DNA of 64,000 nt from a virus, in the IMG/VR virus record IMGVR_UViG_3300032676_000779, positions 37,982 through 101,981 of that record. One strand, 5' to 3'. The translations under genes were made by a program, and so were the position numbers. The notes beneath the pieces were generated by a model that was given only the letters and a program-made list of their open reading frames with translations, did no database searches and was not told the DNA's origin. This document shows positions 8,127 to 16,330 of this stretch, in pieces; positions within the stretch are counted from its first letter, which is position 1, and each line of letters opens with the position of its first letter.

Positions 8127-8562
8127 GCTGTATTCTACCGTGCGTTCTATTTTGATCATCCTGAAGCCTTATCACATCATCAAGTTCTGTTGTACTTGCT
8201 TCAAAGAATTCAAGGTCTGTAATAGCAACGACACGGTGAACATAGCCCGGATGAACGTCGAATGATACTCCAGGTTCAAGTCGAATGATATCAAACGTTG
8301 ATTCGTATTCAGAAACTTCTTCTGCGGTCATCGGGTTAGATAGAAAATGTTCTACATCAAATTTTTCTTTGCTTATGTACAATGTTCCTGTACCGGAAAA
8401 AACATAGTTGGTTTCGAATTTTTGTTGATGTACTTGCAAGCTTGTTCTATTGCCAGCCTTGAAGAATATACGCTTTAGTGCATATGGTGTCCTGACACCA
8501 TCTGCTATCCAGACTTCATGACCCCAGTGCTTGACTACAGTTTTGATTTCATTTATACTCAT
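8113..8562 (-). CDS. Cupin, mannose-6-phosphate isomerase type
   Basis: The protein has 149 residues. It begins with HWGHEVWIADG, then KRIFFKAGNRTSLQVHQQK with ETNYVFSGTG, and ends with DVHPGYVHRV, DLEFFEASTTELDDVIRL and DDQNR. This is the pattern of the type II mannose-6-phosphate isomerase cupin, as in the C-terminal part of ManC/AlgA proteins, with metal-ligand histidines in the two conserved strands. It is likely an isomerase or epimerase of a phosphorylated or nucleotide-linked sugar. It overlaps the nucleotidyltransferase-kinase gene, which suggests the two act in the same pathway. The ATG at 8562 follows the stop of the preceding gene by one base. Confidence 0.82.
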   Translation of the reverse strand: MSINEIKTVVKHWGHEVWIADGVRTPYALKRIFFKAGNRTSLQVHQQKFETNYVFSGTGTLYISKEKFDVEHFLSNPMTAEEVSEYESTFDIIRLEPGVSFDVHPGYVHRVVAITDLEFFEASTTELDDVIRLQDDQNRTHGRIQHEHR

Positions 8563-8563
8563 G

Positions 8564-9445
8564 TCAAATATTTAGTAACTCATGATCTTGTATGTATTTT
8601 AATAATTCATCAGCCCAAACAGTATGACCTAGTTCATTTGGATGCCAGCCAGTATATCCAGCTTCTCCGCAGTTTTCATCTACATATGTCTTGAATGAAT
8701 TATTAGTGATGTCTTTGTTATAGTACCTAATACTATCTATCGTTTTCCATATAGTGTTATAGTTTATTTTATGAATGATACGGACATCATCATCTGATAT
8801 ACTGATATTACCTAAACCTAAAGAGTTTATCTGTTCTTCAACATTGATGTCTTGCCACTGATCGATATTAATCTGATTCAATCTATAAAAAGCATTGAAG
8901 TTTAAGAATCTGATTTTATTCGTTAGGCAAAAATTCTGGAAGTTCAATATTGTAGTAATATACCTAGTAATGTATTCTTCAGGATTCCAAAAATTCAATA
9001 CATATGTTTTAGTAAGATTGGCTAATGGTTTTTGTTTATGATCAGTCATGTGCGGATTGAGCCTAAACTTGTAGCTTTCTTTGTCATCATCACTCTTGTA
9101 CCAAAAATCTCTGCGTTCCGGCGTAGTCCAACCTACTATGATAAACAGACGATCCGGGTTTATACCTTGGTTTAGTAGGTGCAAAACATATTCTTGCGTC
9201 CTAGCTAAGATACTAGCATTATCATCTCCGGGTTCAGCTAGGTTTATCACACGACATCTCAATAGTTCTGCTAGCTTAGTTGGCCATATCCGCGGTAATC
9301 TATAACTATCATTCTTAGGAAGATAGTCGATAGTAGTCAGATGATTACCTGGATGTTTTTGTACTAAAGCAGGATCTACTATCTCACACCCGAACGTCCA
9401 GCTATCACCGTTCGTTATCAAAATCAATTCATCAGGTGTAGCCAT
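8564..9445 (-). CDS. SGNH/GDSL hydrolase-like protein 3 of 3
   Basis: The protein has 293 residues. Block I is TNGDSWTFG near residue 12 with the candidate nucleophile Ser15. VINLAEPGDDNASIL follows as the block II glycine region, then IIVGWTTPERRDF. The C-terminal block V is GWHPNELGHTVWA with the catalytic-type histidine. The family removes or transfers acyl groups on sugars and lipids, and phage versions often sit in carbohydrate blocks. It is the third of three tandem related genes that overlap each other by 8-14 bases. All three share the order of motifs, including a GWTT-like strand in two of them, but are well diverged. Substrate unknown; acetyl-ester removal or transfer on a glycan is the natural guess. 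Confidence 0.78.
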   Translation of the reverse strand: MATPDELILITNGDSWTFGCEIVDPALVQKHPGNHLTTIDYLPKNDSYRLPRIWPTKLAELLRCRVINLAEPGDDNASILARTQEYVLHLLNQGINPDRLFIIVGWTTPERRDFWYKSDDDKESYKFRLNPHMTDHKQKPLANLTKTYVLNFWNPEEYITRYITTILNFQNFCLTNKIRFLNFNAFYRLNQINIDQWQDINVEEQINSLGLGNISISDDDVRIIHKINYNTIWKTIDSIRYYNKDITNNSFKTYVDENCGEAGYTGWHPNELGHTVWADELLKYIQDHELLNI

Positions 9446-10235
9446 TCTCTAATAACCTTTCAATTATCAACTGTGCAGTATATTCATGTGCTGGATAATC
9501 TGCATGCTGACTTCCTATAGTATCAGGATATTGTAGAGTCAGCTCTCCCCAATTATGATGTATCAAATCTTTTTTAGGTATCAGATCATCGAACTTATCG
9601 TCACTTGCAAGCACTAAGCAATGTATATCACTGTTTGTTATTCTAGTGTATGCAGACAGTATCAACCCTCTATCATAATCAGATTTGATATTATTGTTAG
9701 ACCAAACAGTTAGATAATGTTCTAATAACATTTTTAGTTTTTCAGGTGATTGTGAATGTAGACGTTGGTAATAATCGCTAGGCATTTTCTTTTGTTTTTC
9801 TAATGTCTGTAGATAATCAGGTATCGCCCCGACCTGCTCAGTGAGCAACTTTGGATTATAGCTTGCATCATCTTTTAGATAAAAATCTAACGGTCGATCA
9901 TGATGCGGTTGTGCATGATGATGCGGCGGATACTGATGGTAGTTCAAATGTGATAGGTCTAATGTTATATGCTTTTGAAATTCGTCTTCTAACCATTCGA
10001 TCCTATCATAACTAGTTACACATAAAATAACGCACTTTGGTTTGGACAGCATCTTACTAGCATATACACCTTGGAGGAATACTGCATAATTAGACGCACT
10101 GCCCCTAGCTAATACGACCAAATCATATTCTAACTTATCTGCGACAAGTTGACCATACCGTTGTTTTTCCATATCAACTAGTCCAATGCCGACATTGAAA
10201 CTATCACCGCACACCACGATCTTTTCTTTATTCAT
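9432..10235 (-). CDS. SGNH/GDSL hydrolase-like protein 2 of 3
   Basis: The protein has 267 residues. It opens with KIVVCGDSFNVGIGL, block I with Ser12, followed by LVVLARGSASNYAVFLQG (the glycine/asparagine block) and VILCVTSYDRIEW. The C-terminal SQHADYPAHEYTA could supply the aspartate and histidine of block V, though the spacing is looser than in its neighbour downstream. A His-rich stretch (YHQYPPHHHAQPHHDRP) lies near residue 100 and is unusual; it may bind metal. The gene overlaps both neighbours, so it is part of the operon. Enzyme activity is likely but not certain. Confidence 0.72.
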   Translation of the reverse strand: MNKEKIVVCGDSFNVGIGLVDMEKQRYGQLVADKLEYDLVVLARGSASNYAVFLQGVYASKMLSKPKCVILCVTSYDRIEWLEDEFQKHITLDLSHLNYHQYPPHHHAQPHHDRPLDFYLKDDASYNPKLLTEQVGAIPDYLQTLEKQKKMPSDYYQRLHSQSPEKLKMLLEHYLTVWSNNNIKSDYDRGLILSAYTRITNSDIHCLVLASDDKFDDLIPKKDLIHHNWGELTLQYPDTIGSQHADYPAHEYTAQLIIERLLENGYT

Positions 10236-11022
10236 AGATGTTATTAAACTCCTGATATAAATGCTCTGCCCATCTTCTGTGACCTTCTATCATAGTATGA
10301 TGATCAGCAGCCATTGGAATTTGATTAGCTACGCAAAAAAGACTCATCACATTTAATGATTCATCACATGAACGTGTATTCAGAATGCATGGTTTCTGCA
10401 ATACTGAAATTTCTTGTTCAAATTGTTTTGATATATTAATTTTTTTATATTCCGGTAACCATACTGTTCGCCACGGCAGACTACTAAAAAACAAGTACTT
10501 TACACCTAAGTTTTCTAATAGATTTTTCATAATATACATTTCTTGAAAAAATCTGATGTAATTGGCACGAAGTGAATATACATTCAAAATATAGTCTTTC
10601 TGCCAGTCATCAATAAGTTTTAAATAATCATTACTAAAGTCAGGTCTAAAGAGTACATCATGCGAACTTACCGGCTGCGTAGCATTAAACATACACCACC
10701 CCTCTTTCTGTCCTTCGTGTAAATAGACTTCACTCCTATCTACAGTTGTCCAGCCTAACATAACTACTAATGAACTATATTTTTCTTTAGGATACTTTCG
10801 TAGAAAGTCACATGTAGTTCTAACCATACGTGCATTGCTTCCTGCACCAAGAGCTTCATTTATATGATCAACTCCAAACTTTTCTGCGACTACCGACGGC
10901 CAGGCACATTTCAAAAAATAGTTCCATCTTTCTATTAATGGTATGTTTGATAAGCTCGGATCATCATCGATACCGTTTCCTGCTGTCCAGCTACATCCGT
11001 TAGCATATAAAAAATCAATCAT
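10228..11022 (-). CDS. SGNH/GDSL hydrolase-like protein 1 of 3
   Basis: The protein has 264 residues. It begins FLYANGCSWTAGNGI, with Ser11 in the block I position (GCSW in place of GDSx). NEALGAGSNARMVRTTCD is the block II/III region with a G-x-S-N, VVMLGWTTVDRSE resembles the matching strand in the third copy, and AADHHTMIEGHRRWAEHL carries the D-H...H of block V. Replacing GDS by GCS is common in related phage proteins. It starts within the last codons of the broken glycosyltransferase gene upstream, so they are transcribed together. Probable esterase or acyltransferase on a sugar; substrate unknown. Confidence 0.74.
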   Translation of the reverse strand: MIDFLYANGCSWTAGNGIDDDPSLSNIPLIERWNYFLKCAWPSVVAEKFGVDHINEALGAGSNARMVRTTCDFLRKYPKEKYSSLVVMLGWTTVDRSEVYLHEGQKEGWCMFNATQPVSSHDVLFRPDFSNDYLKLIDDWQKDYILNVYSLRANYIRFFQEMYIMKNLLENLGVKYLFFSSLPWRTVWLPEYKKINISKQFEQEISVLQKPCILNTRSCDESLNVMSLFCVANQIPMAADHHTMIEGHRRWAEHLYQEFNNIYE

Positions 11023-11843
11023 CTTATTGTTCCGTATAATTTATTCTCATTGTTATCCCGAAAAACCTTATATATTTCTTCTTCTGATATAGAACTATAA
11101 TGTATTAAATCATTCATAAAACACTCACGAAAATTTGTCATAGGATCAAACATATAAGACTCATAACGATATATCGTGTAACAAACTAAATTAGTTTTGC
11201 TCAATGGTTGATTTATAATTCCCCTATTTTGTAAAAATCTGTTTAATGCAGCAGATGAATCATGCACTGAGTGTCCAGGCTCTTTGACCAGATCAATCAT
11301 AATATCAGCAACATTGCTGTTTGTAACCCAAAAAACATCAGCTAATATATTATCACAGTGCGGGTCACTATAAATCGTCGATTTGGATAAGTCTATGTTA
11401 GATAGCTCACTTCCAAAGTTTTTAGCTGTAGGAAATATAACATCAGGACGGATCTTTATGACTACATCATATTTAAAATTGTTCTCTATCTCGTACTGCC
11501 TTTAAAGCTCAAAGCTTCTACAAAGAGTATGCCATACTATAGGAAATTGGTTATTAGTCATATGACTATTCATGAACTCTGAATAACTATCTACTTTGTA
11601 TCTTATCGGATTATATAATTCGATAAATTTCTGTAATTTTTCTTGAGATAAGGCTTCATCCGGGCGTTGAATAAATCGAATATTATTCCAATGTGTTCTA
11701 GCAAACGGTTTATTAGTTTCATAATCCCAGGTGTGCAGGAAAAAATCACAATCCGGCAGCATATCTCCTAAGTAACGGGTGATGTTAACATAACAGTTTA
11801 TCCCTGTTCTGATCAATCCACTGAAACACACAGCAATCTTCAT
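11019..11843 (-). pseudogene. Glycosyltransferase-like gene broken by one in-frame stop
   Basis: The frame opens at ATG 11843 (MKIAVCFSGLIRTG) and reaches a TAA at 11502-11504, then continues open in the same frame to 11019. Read through, the product would have 274 residues, the size of its two upstream paralogues (262 and 288). At the stop the sequence reads SFEL-stop-RQYEIENNFKYDVV. The paralogue at 12693 has NLKRQYEIEHNFEYDVV at the same place, so the stop replaces a lysine codon: one A-to-T change from AAA. No frameshift is involved. It may be a real nonsense mutation, a variant in the sampled population or a base-calling error. The 93-residue downstream part has its own ATG (11300) but lacks the substrate domain. 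Confidence 0.85.
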
Positions 11844-12706
11844 CTGAATAGATTTCTTTCTACTTGTAGTATTGCATCTGCGTCTTGCGGTAAACTATAC
11901 AATTCTGCTGCCTTTTTCCTAAATATATAAGTGTTAAATATTAGGTTTGTTTCTTGTACTCTTATATTCTTTAGCATAAGCCATTTATATAAGCAGACAT
12001 TATATCCGCATATTTTTATATAAGGATCATTCCAGTTAGCATCTAATAATTCCCAGAATTTACCTGTACTATAGTATCTATAAAAATCACAAACAGTATT
12101 CATCACCCTACTTGAACCGAAGAATAACACATCAGTAAAATGATTCTGCCAATATTCCATCGGGAATGTATTTGTCGAACCATATATTGCAGTTGGTTCT
12201 ATTCTACCTGGTAAGTAATCCTCAAACTTTGTACCCGGTGTATAATAACTATCATGCCTTGCTCTGACAACTAGATCAAAACGCATGTCATTTTCTATTT
12301 CATACATAGTTTTGAGCCAGTTAGCCTGCATGATACTGTAGCTCATGTGAACGTATACTGTAGGTTTAGCTAGGTTAGCTGCTACTTTCATACCAAAAGT
12401 ACATTCATCAAAACTTAATACGCTTGGTATCGGAGTGACATCGATTACAGTTTTATCTTCGATCAATAATTTTTCGTAGTTTATAGCTGATATCATATTC
12501 TGGTATAGCTCGTCCTTAGGATAAGATTCACATTTCTCTATACCATAAAATCTATGTTCTTTCGTGTATTCACTGTCTGTCCACGTGTGTCCAAAAAACT
12601 TTATGTCATGGATATCACTCTTGAAAAATTCAAGTATATTCTCGCTACAATGGTTCCATGTGCGAGGCTCTCCGCTCAGACACACTGCTATTTTATATGA
12701 CTTCAT
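11840..12706 (-). CDS. Glycosyltransferase-like protein, tandem copy 2
   Basis: The protein has 288 residues. It starts KIAVCLSGEPRTWN, then FFGHTWTDSEY, and has DLVVRARHDSYYTPG near residue 150, where the R-x-R-x-D resembles the acidic metal-binding motif of GT-A enzymes. The same landmarks are found in the genes on either side (RVALCISGQPRTWK, FFHLWDY, DVVFRMRTDLYF), so the three are tandem paralogues. I recognise the type from bacterial and phage surface-sugar loci but cannot name a donor or acceptor. It overlaps its downstream neighbour by 4 bases and its upstream neighbour by 14. Confidence 0.74.
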   Translation of the reverse strand: MKSYKIAVCLSGEPRTWNHCSENILEFFKSDIHDIKFFGHTWTDSEYTKEHRFYGIEKCESYPKDELYQNMISAINYEKLLIEDKTVIDVTPIPSVLSFDECTFGMKVAANLAKPTVYVHMSYSIMQANWLKTMYEIENDMRFDLVVRARHDSYYTPGTKFEDYLPGRIEPTAIYGSTNTFPMEYWQNHFTDVLFFGSSRVMNTVCDFYRYYSTGKFWELLDANWNDPYIKICGYNVCLYKWLMLKNIRVQETNLIFNTYIFRKKAAELYSLPQDADAILQVERNLFR

Positions 12707-13478
12707 ATGATGCTAACTCTTTCTTGATATCAAGATATTCTTGGCTTCTCAATATCTTTATACTCTGAGGACAACTGACGTTTTTTATTCCACTAGCACA
12801 TAAAAAAGGATATAGTGCAACTTCCGGCGCCGGCGGGGGACATTGTATGTGCGGGGGCACCACATGATTACTATCGATAAACTGCAATGAATGAATAAAT
12901 TCTGCTGCTTGGTCATACGTATAGCTATCAGCAAAATGAAACGTGTCACCGATCATAAATGATTCTACATTATCCACGTATCCGTTGCTCTTAGAATATA
13001 AACAGTTGGGACGAACTTCACGGGGCATGTTTAGATTTTCCATGAAGTATAGATCAGTCCGCATCCTAAACACAACATCATATTCGAAGTTGTGTTCGAT
13101 CTCATATTGTCGTTTTAGATTAGCAGCATAATATATACTATAATACTGGCTTCTACACCACCATCCTATCGGATTATTCACATACTCAGTTAGTATACTA
13201 GGATCTTTGTCGAACAGTGTTGGATTGACATTTCTATTATCAAACTTGTATTTCTTTGGCTGATATGTATCTATGATATCTTGTTTTTCTTCTTCAGTGA
13301 TATGTACGTCTTTGAGGGAACGGACACCAGACTGTAATACTATCGTAGGTAAAGTATTATAATCCCATAGATGAAAGAAAATATCTTTCTCTACATTAGG
13401 TAACAAATGTTCTATCCAATTTGAATATGTCTTTTTCCATGTCCTCGGCTGACCACTTATGCATAGTGCTACACGCAT
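12693..13478 (-). CDS. Glycosyltransferase-like protein, tandem copy 1
   Basis: The product has 261 residues, starting MRVALCISGQPRTWK. Further landmarks are IFFHLWDYNTLP, then NLKRQYEIEHNFEYDVVFRMRTDLYF with the R-x-R-x-D metal-site candidate, and a C-terminal APEVALYPFLCASG. The ATG at 13478 overlaps the stop of the radical SAM gene in the form TGATG; an in-frame ATG at 13493 would add five residues inside that gene and is less likely. It is the first of three tandem paralogues and gives the best reference for what the broken copy at 11019-11843 should look like. Confidence 0.75.
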   Translation of the reverse strand: MRVALCISGQPRTWKKTYSNWIEHLLPNVEKDIFFHLWDYNTLPTIVLQSGVRSLKDVHITEEEKQDIIDTYQPKKYKFDNRNVNPTLFDKDPSILTEYVNNPIGWWCRSQYYSIYYAANLKRQYEIEHNFEYDVVFRMRTDLYFMENLNMPREVRPNCLYSKSNGYVDNVESFMIGDTFHFADSYTYDQAAEFIHSLQFIDSNHVVPPHIQCPPPAPEVALYPFLCASGIKNVSCPQSIKILRSQEYLDIKKELASYEVI

Positions 13479-14875
13479 CACATATTCTTCCACTTATAAT
13501 AAACATTCTCATATTCAGGGAATGTTTCTAAGAAATTCGTACCACGGCGCGTGTCATGCTCATCAACGAAAGTGATGAAGTTCTTGCGATTCGTGTTTGT
13601 CCATTCATTAACCACATCATCTTTAGTGAGGTTATAGATTCGTTTTAACTTGTCAGCCTCATGTTCAAAAAAGCCGCGATTTGCAGTACCGTACCAGTTT
13701 TTGTTTTCTATGTTTTGATAAATGAATGTCACCTGATCGTAGATCATCTGAAGTTGTTCAGGCTCTATGATGAATACTGCCTGATGAGTTGGAAATCTAA
13801 GATAAGGAATATCTAATAGCATAGGAGTTCTTACATCATCCCAACGATGATATTCTTTCTTGATATCTAAGATATCCTTGAGGAATGGAATATATGAAGT
13901 TATACTTAGAAAGTTATAGGTACTCATGATAGTAAACTGTATACCCGGAACTTCTCTATAAGTCTTATGAATATTAGTTAGCCAACGCTCATAGTTCATG
14001 CCAAACCTGATATACTCACTCTGTTTACCGTGTGCTTCAGCACTTGTGAATATCTTGATGTTTTTCAGTTTTTTTTCTTCAGATATTATCTTGATCTTTT
14101 CTAAGAACCTATTGAAAATATCATCAGGAACATTCATGTTCGTATTGATGGCAACTTCTAGATTTGGATTAGGGTTATCGATGATATAATCCAGCACCTT
14201 GAAGGTGTTCTTGTTTAGTAGCGGCTCGCCTCCGGTAATTCTGAAGTGCTGTAGACTATTATACATCTTTGGCCACCACTTCCAGAAAGCCTCTACATAT
14301 GGATTTTCTTCTCTATTGAGAATAGGCATCATATTTTGGCTTTTCAACCAATCTAGATTATTGAACCTATCTGTGGTAGGATAAGGTCCGAACCGTTCGA
14401 TCTCTTCCATCCATTGACTACTGATATGAGGTGCACAATAACTGCATTTGAAATTGCATACATTACCAAAGCTTACTTCTACATAGCTTGGATCAACATC
14501 ATCATCCCATGGCTTATTGGCGATATCCTGTATAAAAGGATTAGCCCATTTATCTGCACTCTTGTATATTCTGTCACTATGGCTATCACCTTGATCCTCT
14601 ACTCGCCAGCAATAATCACATTCTGCTGGACGCTCACCTTCAAGCATCATCTTCCTTTGTAATTTTTTATAATTACTATTGTGCAGTGCAGTAGGATTTA
14701 TTTGAATTTCTTGTACAGGAACATGATGCGTTTTAGGATGGTGGCAACTATGCGTGTGTCCATTTTGTAGATGCATAGTTACTTGTTTCCACTTAGCAGC
14801 ACAGAATGTTTTGCTAACAGAATCTAGTTCATTTTTAACATTTTCTAAATGTTGTTGATAACCATTATTTGACAT
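13478..14875 (-). CDS. Radical SAM protein with extra N-terminal cysteines (twitch/SPASM type)
   Basis: The protein has 465 residues. The [4Fe-4S]-SAM motif C140-xxx-C144-xx-C147 (CNFKCSYC) is clear, preceded by YVEVSFGNV and followed by FRITGGEPLLN, the SAM-binding glycine motif. Cysteines at about 25, 44, 86 and 89 (FCAAKW, SCHHPK, CDYCW) probably hold a second cluster placed N-terminally, an arrangement I recall from phage proteins called twitch-domain radical SAM proteins. It is probably active. The reaction is unknown; the family includes peptide and sugar modification enzymes. It sits between transferase-like genes and overlaps the next gene, so it belongs to the same pathway or operon. 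Confidence 0.88.
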   Translation of the reverse strand: MSNNGYQQHLENVKNELDSVSKTFCAAKWKQVTMHLQNGHTHSCHHPKTHHVPVQEIQINPTALHNSNYKKLQRKMMLEGERPAECDYCWRVEDQGDSHSDRIYKSADKWANPFIQDIANKPWDDDVDPSYVEVSFGNVCNFKCSYCAPHISSQWMEEIERFGPYPTTDRFNNLDWLKSQNMMPILNREENPYVEAFWKWWPKMYNSLQHFRITGGEPLLNKNTFKVLDYIIDNPNPNLEVAINTNMNVPDDIFNRFLEKIKIISEEKKLKNIKIFTSAEAHGKQSEYIRFGMNYERWLTNIHKTYREVPGIQFTIMSTYNFLSITSYIPFLKDILDIKKEYHRWDDVRTPMLLDIPYLRFPTHQAVFIIEPEQLQMIYDQVTFIYQNIENKNWYGTANRGFFEHEADKLKRIYNLTKDDVVNEWTNTNRKNFITFVDEHDTRRGTNFLETFPEYENVYYKWKNM

Positions 14876-14878
14876 ATT

Positions 14879-15820
14879 TTACCATCCTTCAATTTTACGA
14901 ATCACGTCCATCTCTTTAACTAAAGGACCTAAATTATACTTATCTGCATTATAATGTCTCTTGAAGAACTTACTTTGGTCTGCACTTAGCGTACAGATTG
15001 GCAAATCCAACTTGTCTTGAAGTTCTTCTCCGATAACTTCTGCGTAATGATGCGGATTATTCTTGTGCTTGTCCCATAACTCAGGAAAGTTGTCGAACCA
15101 CATGACATTGGTGTGATCCCAGTCAGTCAGCATCGTCATCTGCGTTCCGAGCCGAGCACCGTATATTGCCCAATAACCATTCTCTACGTCCGCACCTACG
15201 TTGTGCCAGATTGTCAGATTGTTTAGATTGCGACTTGACACTCTAGCTTTAAAATCATCAATGCTGGGCTTTGCACCCTTATCGAGAACCATCTTTACGC
15301 CCTCCCTAAATCCGGCTCTCCAGGCTTGGAAAGGGGTATAGTTTGGGTAAGTTACTGAATAACAGTCGTGCATTGCCCAATACAGATTGTTACTGGAATC
15401 CATGCAGAAATCTACCGTAGTGGTTGGATCACCGTCTGAACTTTCATGTGTGTGCATGTTCGCTACATATGTCTTAGTCCAGCTAGAGATACCACCGTTA
15501 CCGTAACGAAGACCGTTAATAGCATTAATAGCTCGCCAACGATATTGTGCTAACTTGTAGCTAGGATCCTTATCTGTAAAATCTAACTGAATGTTGAAGA
15601 AGTCTTCGTTAGGAAGATTGTCACCGTCAATTAGAATGAAGCGTTCAGTGTCGGAAGCTTCTGCTGCTGCCTTGTGTGCCGCATCGCTGCCCTTTACTCC
15701 ATCGACTCTCTTGGCCCACGGAACCATGTTCTTAATCTTGAGCCAGAATTCCTCTTTCTGGGGTTCATCGTAACTTAAGTAGATTACGTCTAAGTCGGCA
15801 ATGTCTACTATGTCACTCAT
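14879..15820 (-). CDS. Glycosyltransferase-like protein (GT-A type)
   Basis: The protein has 313 residues. It begins DLDVIYLSYDEPQKEEFW, an N-terminal strand and loop typical of GT-A nucleotide-sugar enzymes, with RFILIDGDNLPNEDFF near residue 75, where D-G-D is the candidate metal-binding D-x-D. The start of the C-terminal module in the protein at 1-1966 is similar, so the two may be related. No signal peptide or membrane segment. It lies four bases upstream of the radical SAM gene. Donor and acceptor unknown. Confidence 0.75.
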   Translation of the reverse strand: MSDIVDIADLDVIYLSYDEPQKEEFWLKIKNMVPWAKRVDGVKGSDAAHKAAAEASDTERFILIDGDNLPNEDFFNIQLDFTDKDPSYKLAQYRWRAINAINGLRYGNGGISSWTKTYVANMHTHESSDGDPTTTVDFCMDSSNNLYWAMHDCYSVTYPNYTPFQAWRAGFREGVKMVLDKGAKPSIDDFKARVSSRNLNNLTIWHNVGADVENGYWAIYGARLGTQMTMLTDWDHTNVMWFDNFPELWDKHKNNPHHYAEVIGEELQDKLDLPICTLSADQSKFFKRHYNADKYNLGPLVKEMDVIRKIEGW

Positions 15821-16017
15821 ACAATCTTTATACCGTTTCTAGAAACAACTGTAATATGATCAATTTCCTCAAGCTTGAGTTGTACTGCGGTAGATTCCTT
15901 TTCTTTGTTATACCAGGATGCTTCTACTACAGTATAGTGTATATCTTTATTATTCCACCATGGTCCATCAAATTTAATCTTCATTCCAGGTTTGATGTCT
16001 AATTCTTTAGAGTTCAT
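15817..16017 (-). CDS. Small SH3/KOW-like protein, function unknown
   Basis: The protein has 66 residues. IKPGMKIKFDGPWWNN, then VVEASWYNKEK and QLKLEEIDHITVVSRNG look like a small beta barrel of the SH3/KOW kind; this is a guess from strand pattern only. It overlaps the genes on both sides (11 bases upstream, 4 bases downstream), so it is almost surely expressed. I do not recognise a family. Confidence 0.6.
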   Translation of the reverse strand: MNSKELDIKPGMKIKFDGPWWNNKDIHYTVVEASWYNKEKESTAVQLKLEEIDHITVVSRNGIKIV

Positions 16018-16330
16018 ATGTTTCTAATTCCCAATATTGTCCGTCATTGTCAGTCGTAATAATACTCATATCTTCTTGCTCGCACAGCGTTCCTTTGTCA
16101 CTCTTGCGCAATCGTGAAACTGTAGTAGCACCTTGTCTAACTAACTTACCATCGATTACTCTTAAATCATGTCGGCATTCTGCATACGTTTGAGCATCGA
16201 TTTCTATGAAGTTACCTTCAGGCTTTTCACATGTATAGAACAGTACCTTTCCCCTATCATCATAGTATAATCTAAACGTAGGAGGAACTATTACCGGCGG
16301 CTCCCAGATGATTATATGTTCTTCGTTCAT
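16007..16330 (-). CDS. Conserved phage hypothetical protein, 107 residues
   Basis: The sequence has FRLYYDDRGKVLFYT, then GNFIEIDAQTYAECRHDLRV and IDGKLVRQG. I recall similar small proteins in T4-like aquatic phages, without a known function. No membrane segment, no cofactor motif. It overlaps the transferase-like gene upstream by 4 bases (ATGA-type) and the next small gene by 11. Confidence 0.62.
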   Translation of the reverse strand: MNEEHIIIWEPPVIVPPTFRLYYDDRGKVLFYTCEKPEGNFIEIDAQTYAECRHDLRVIDGKLVRQGATTVSRLRKSDKGTLCEQEDMSIITTDNDGQYWELETYEL

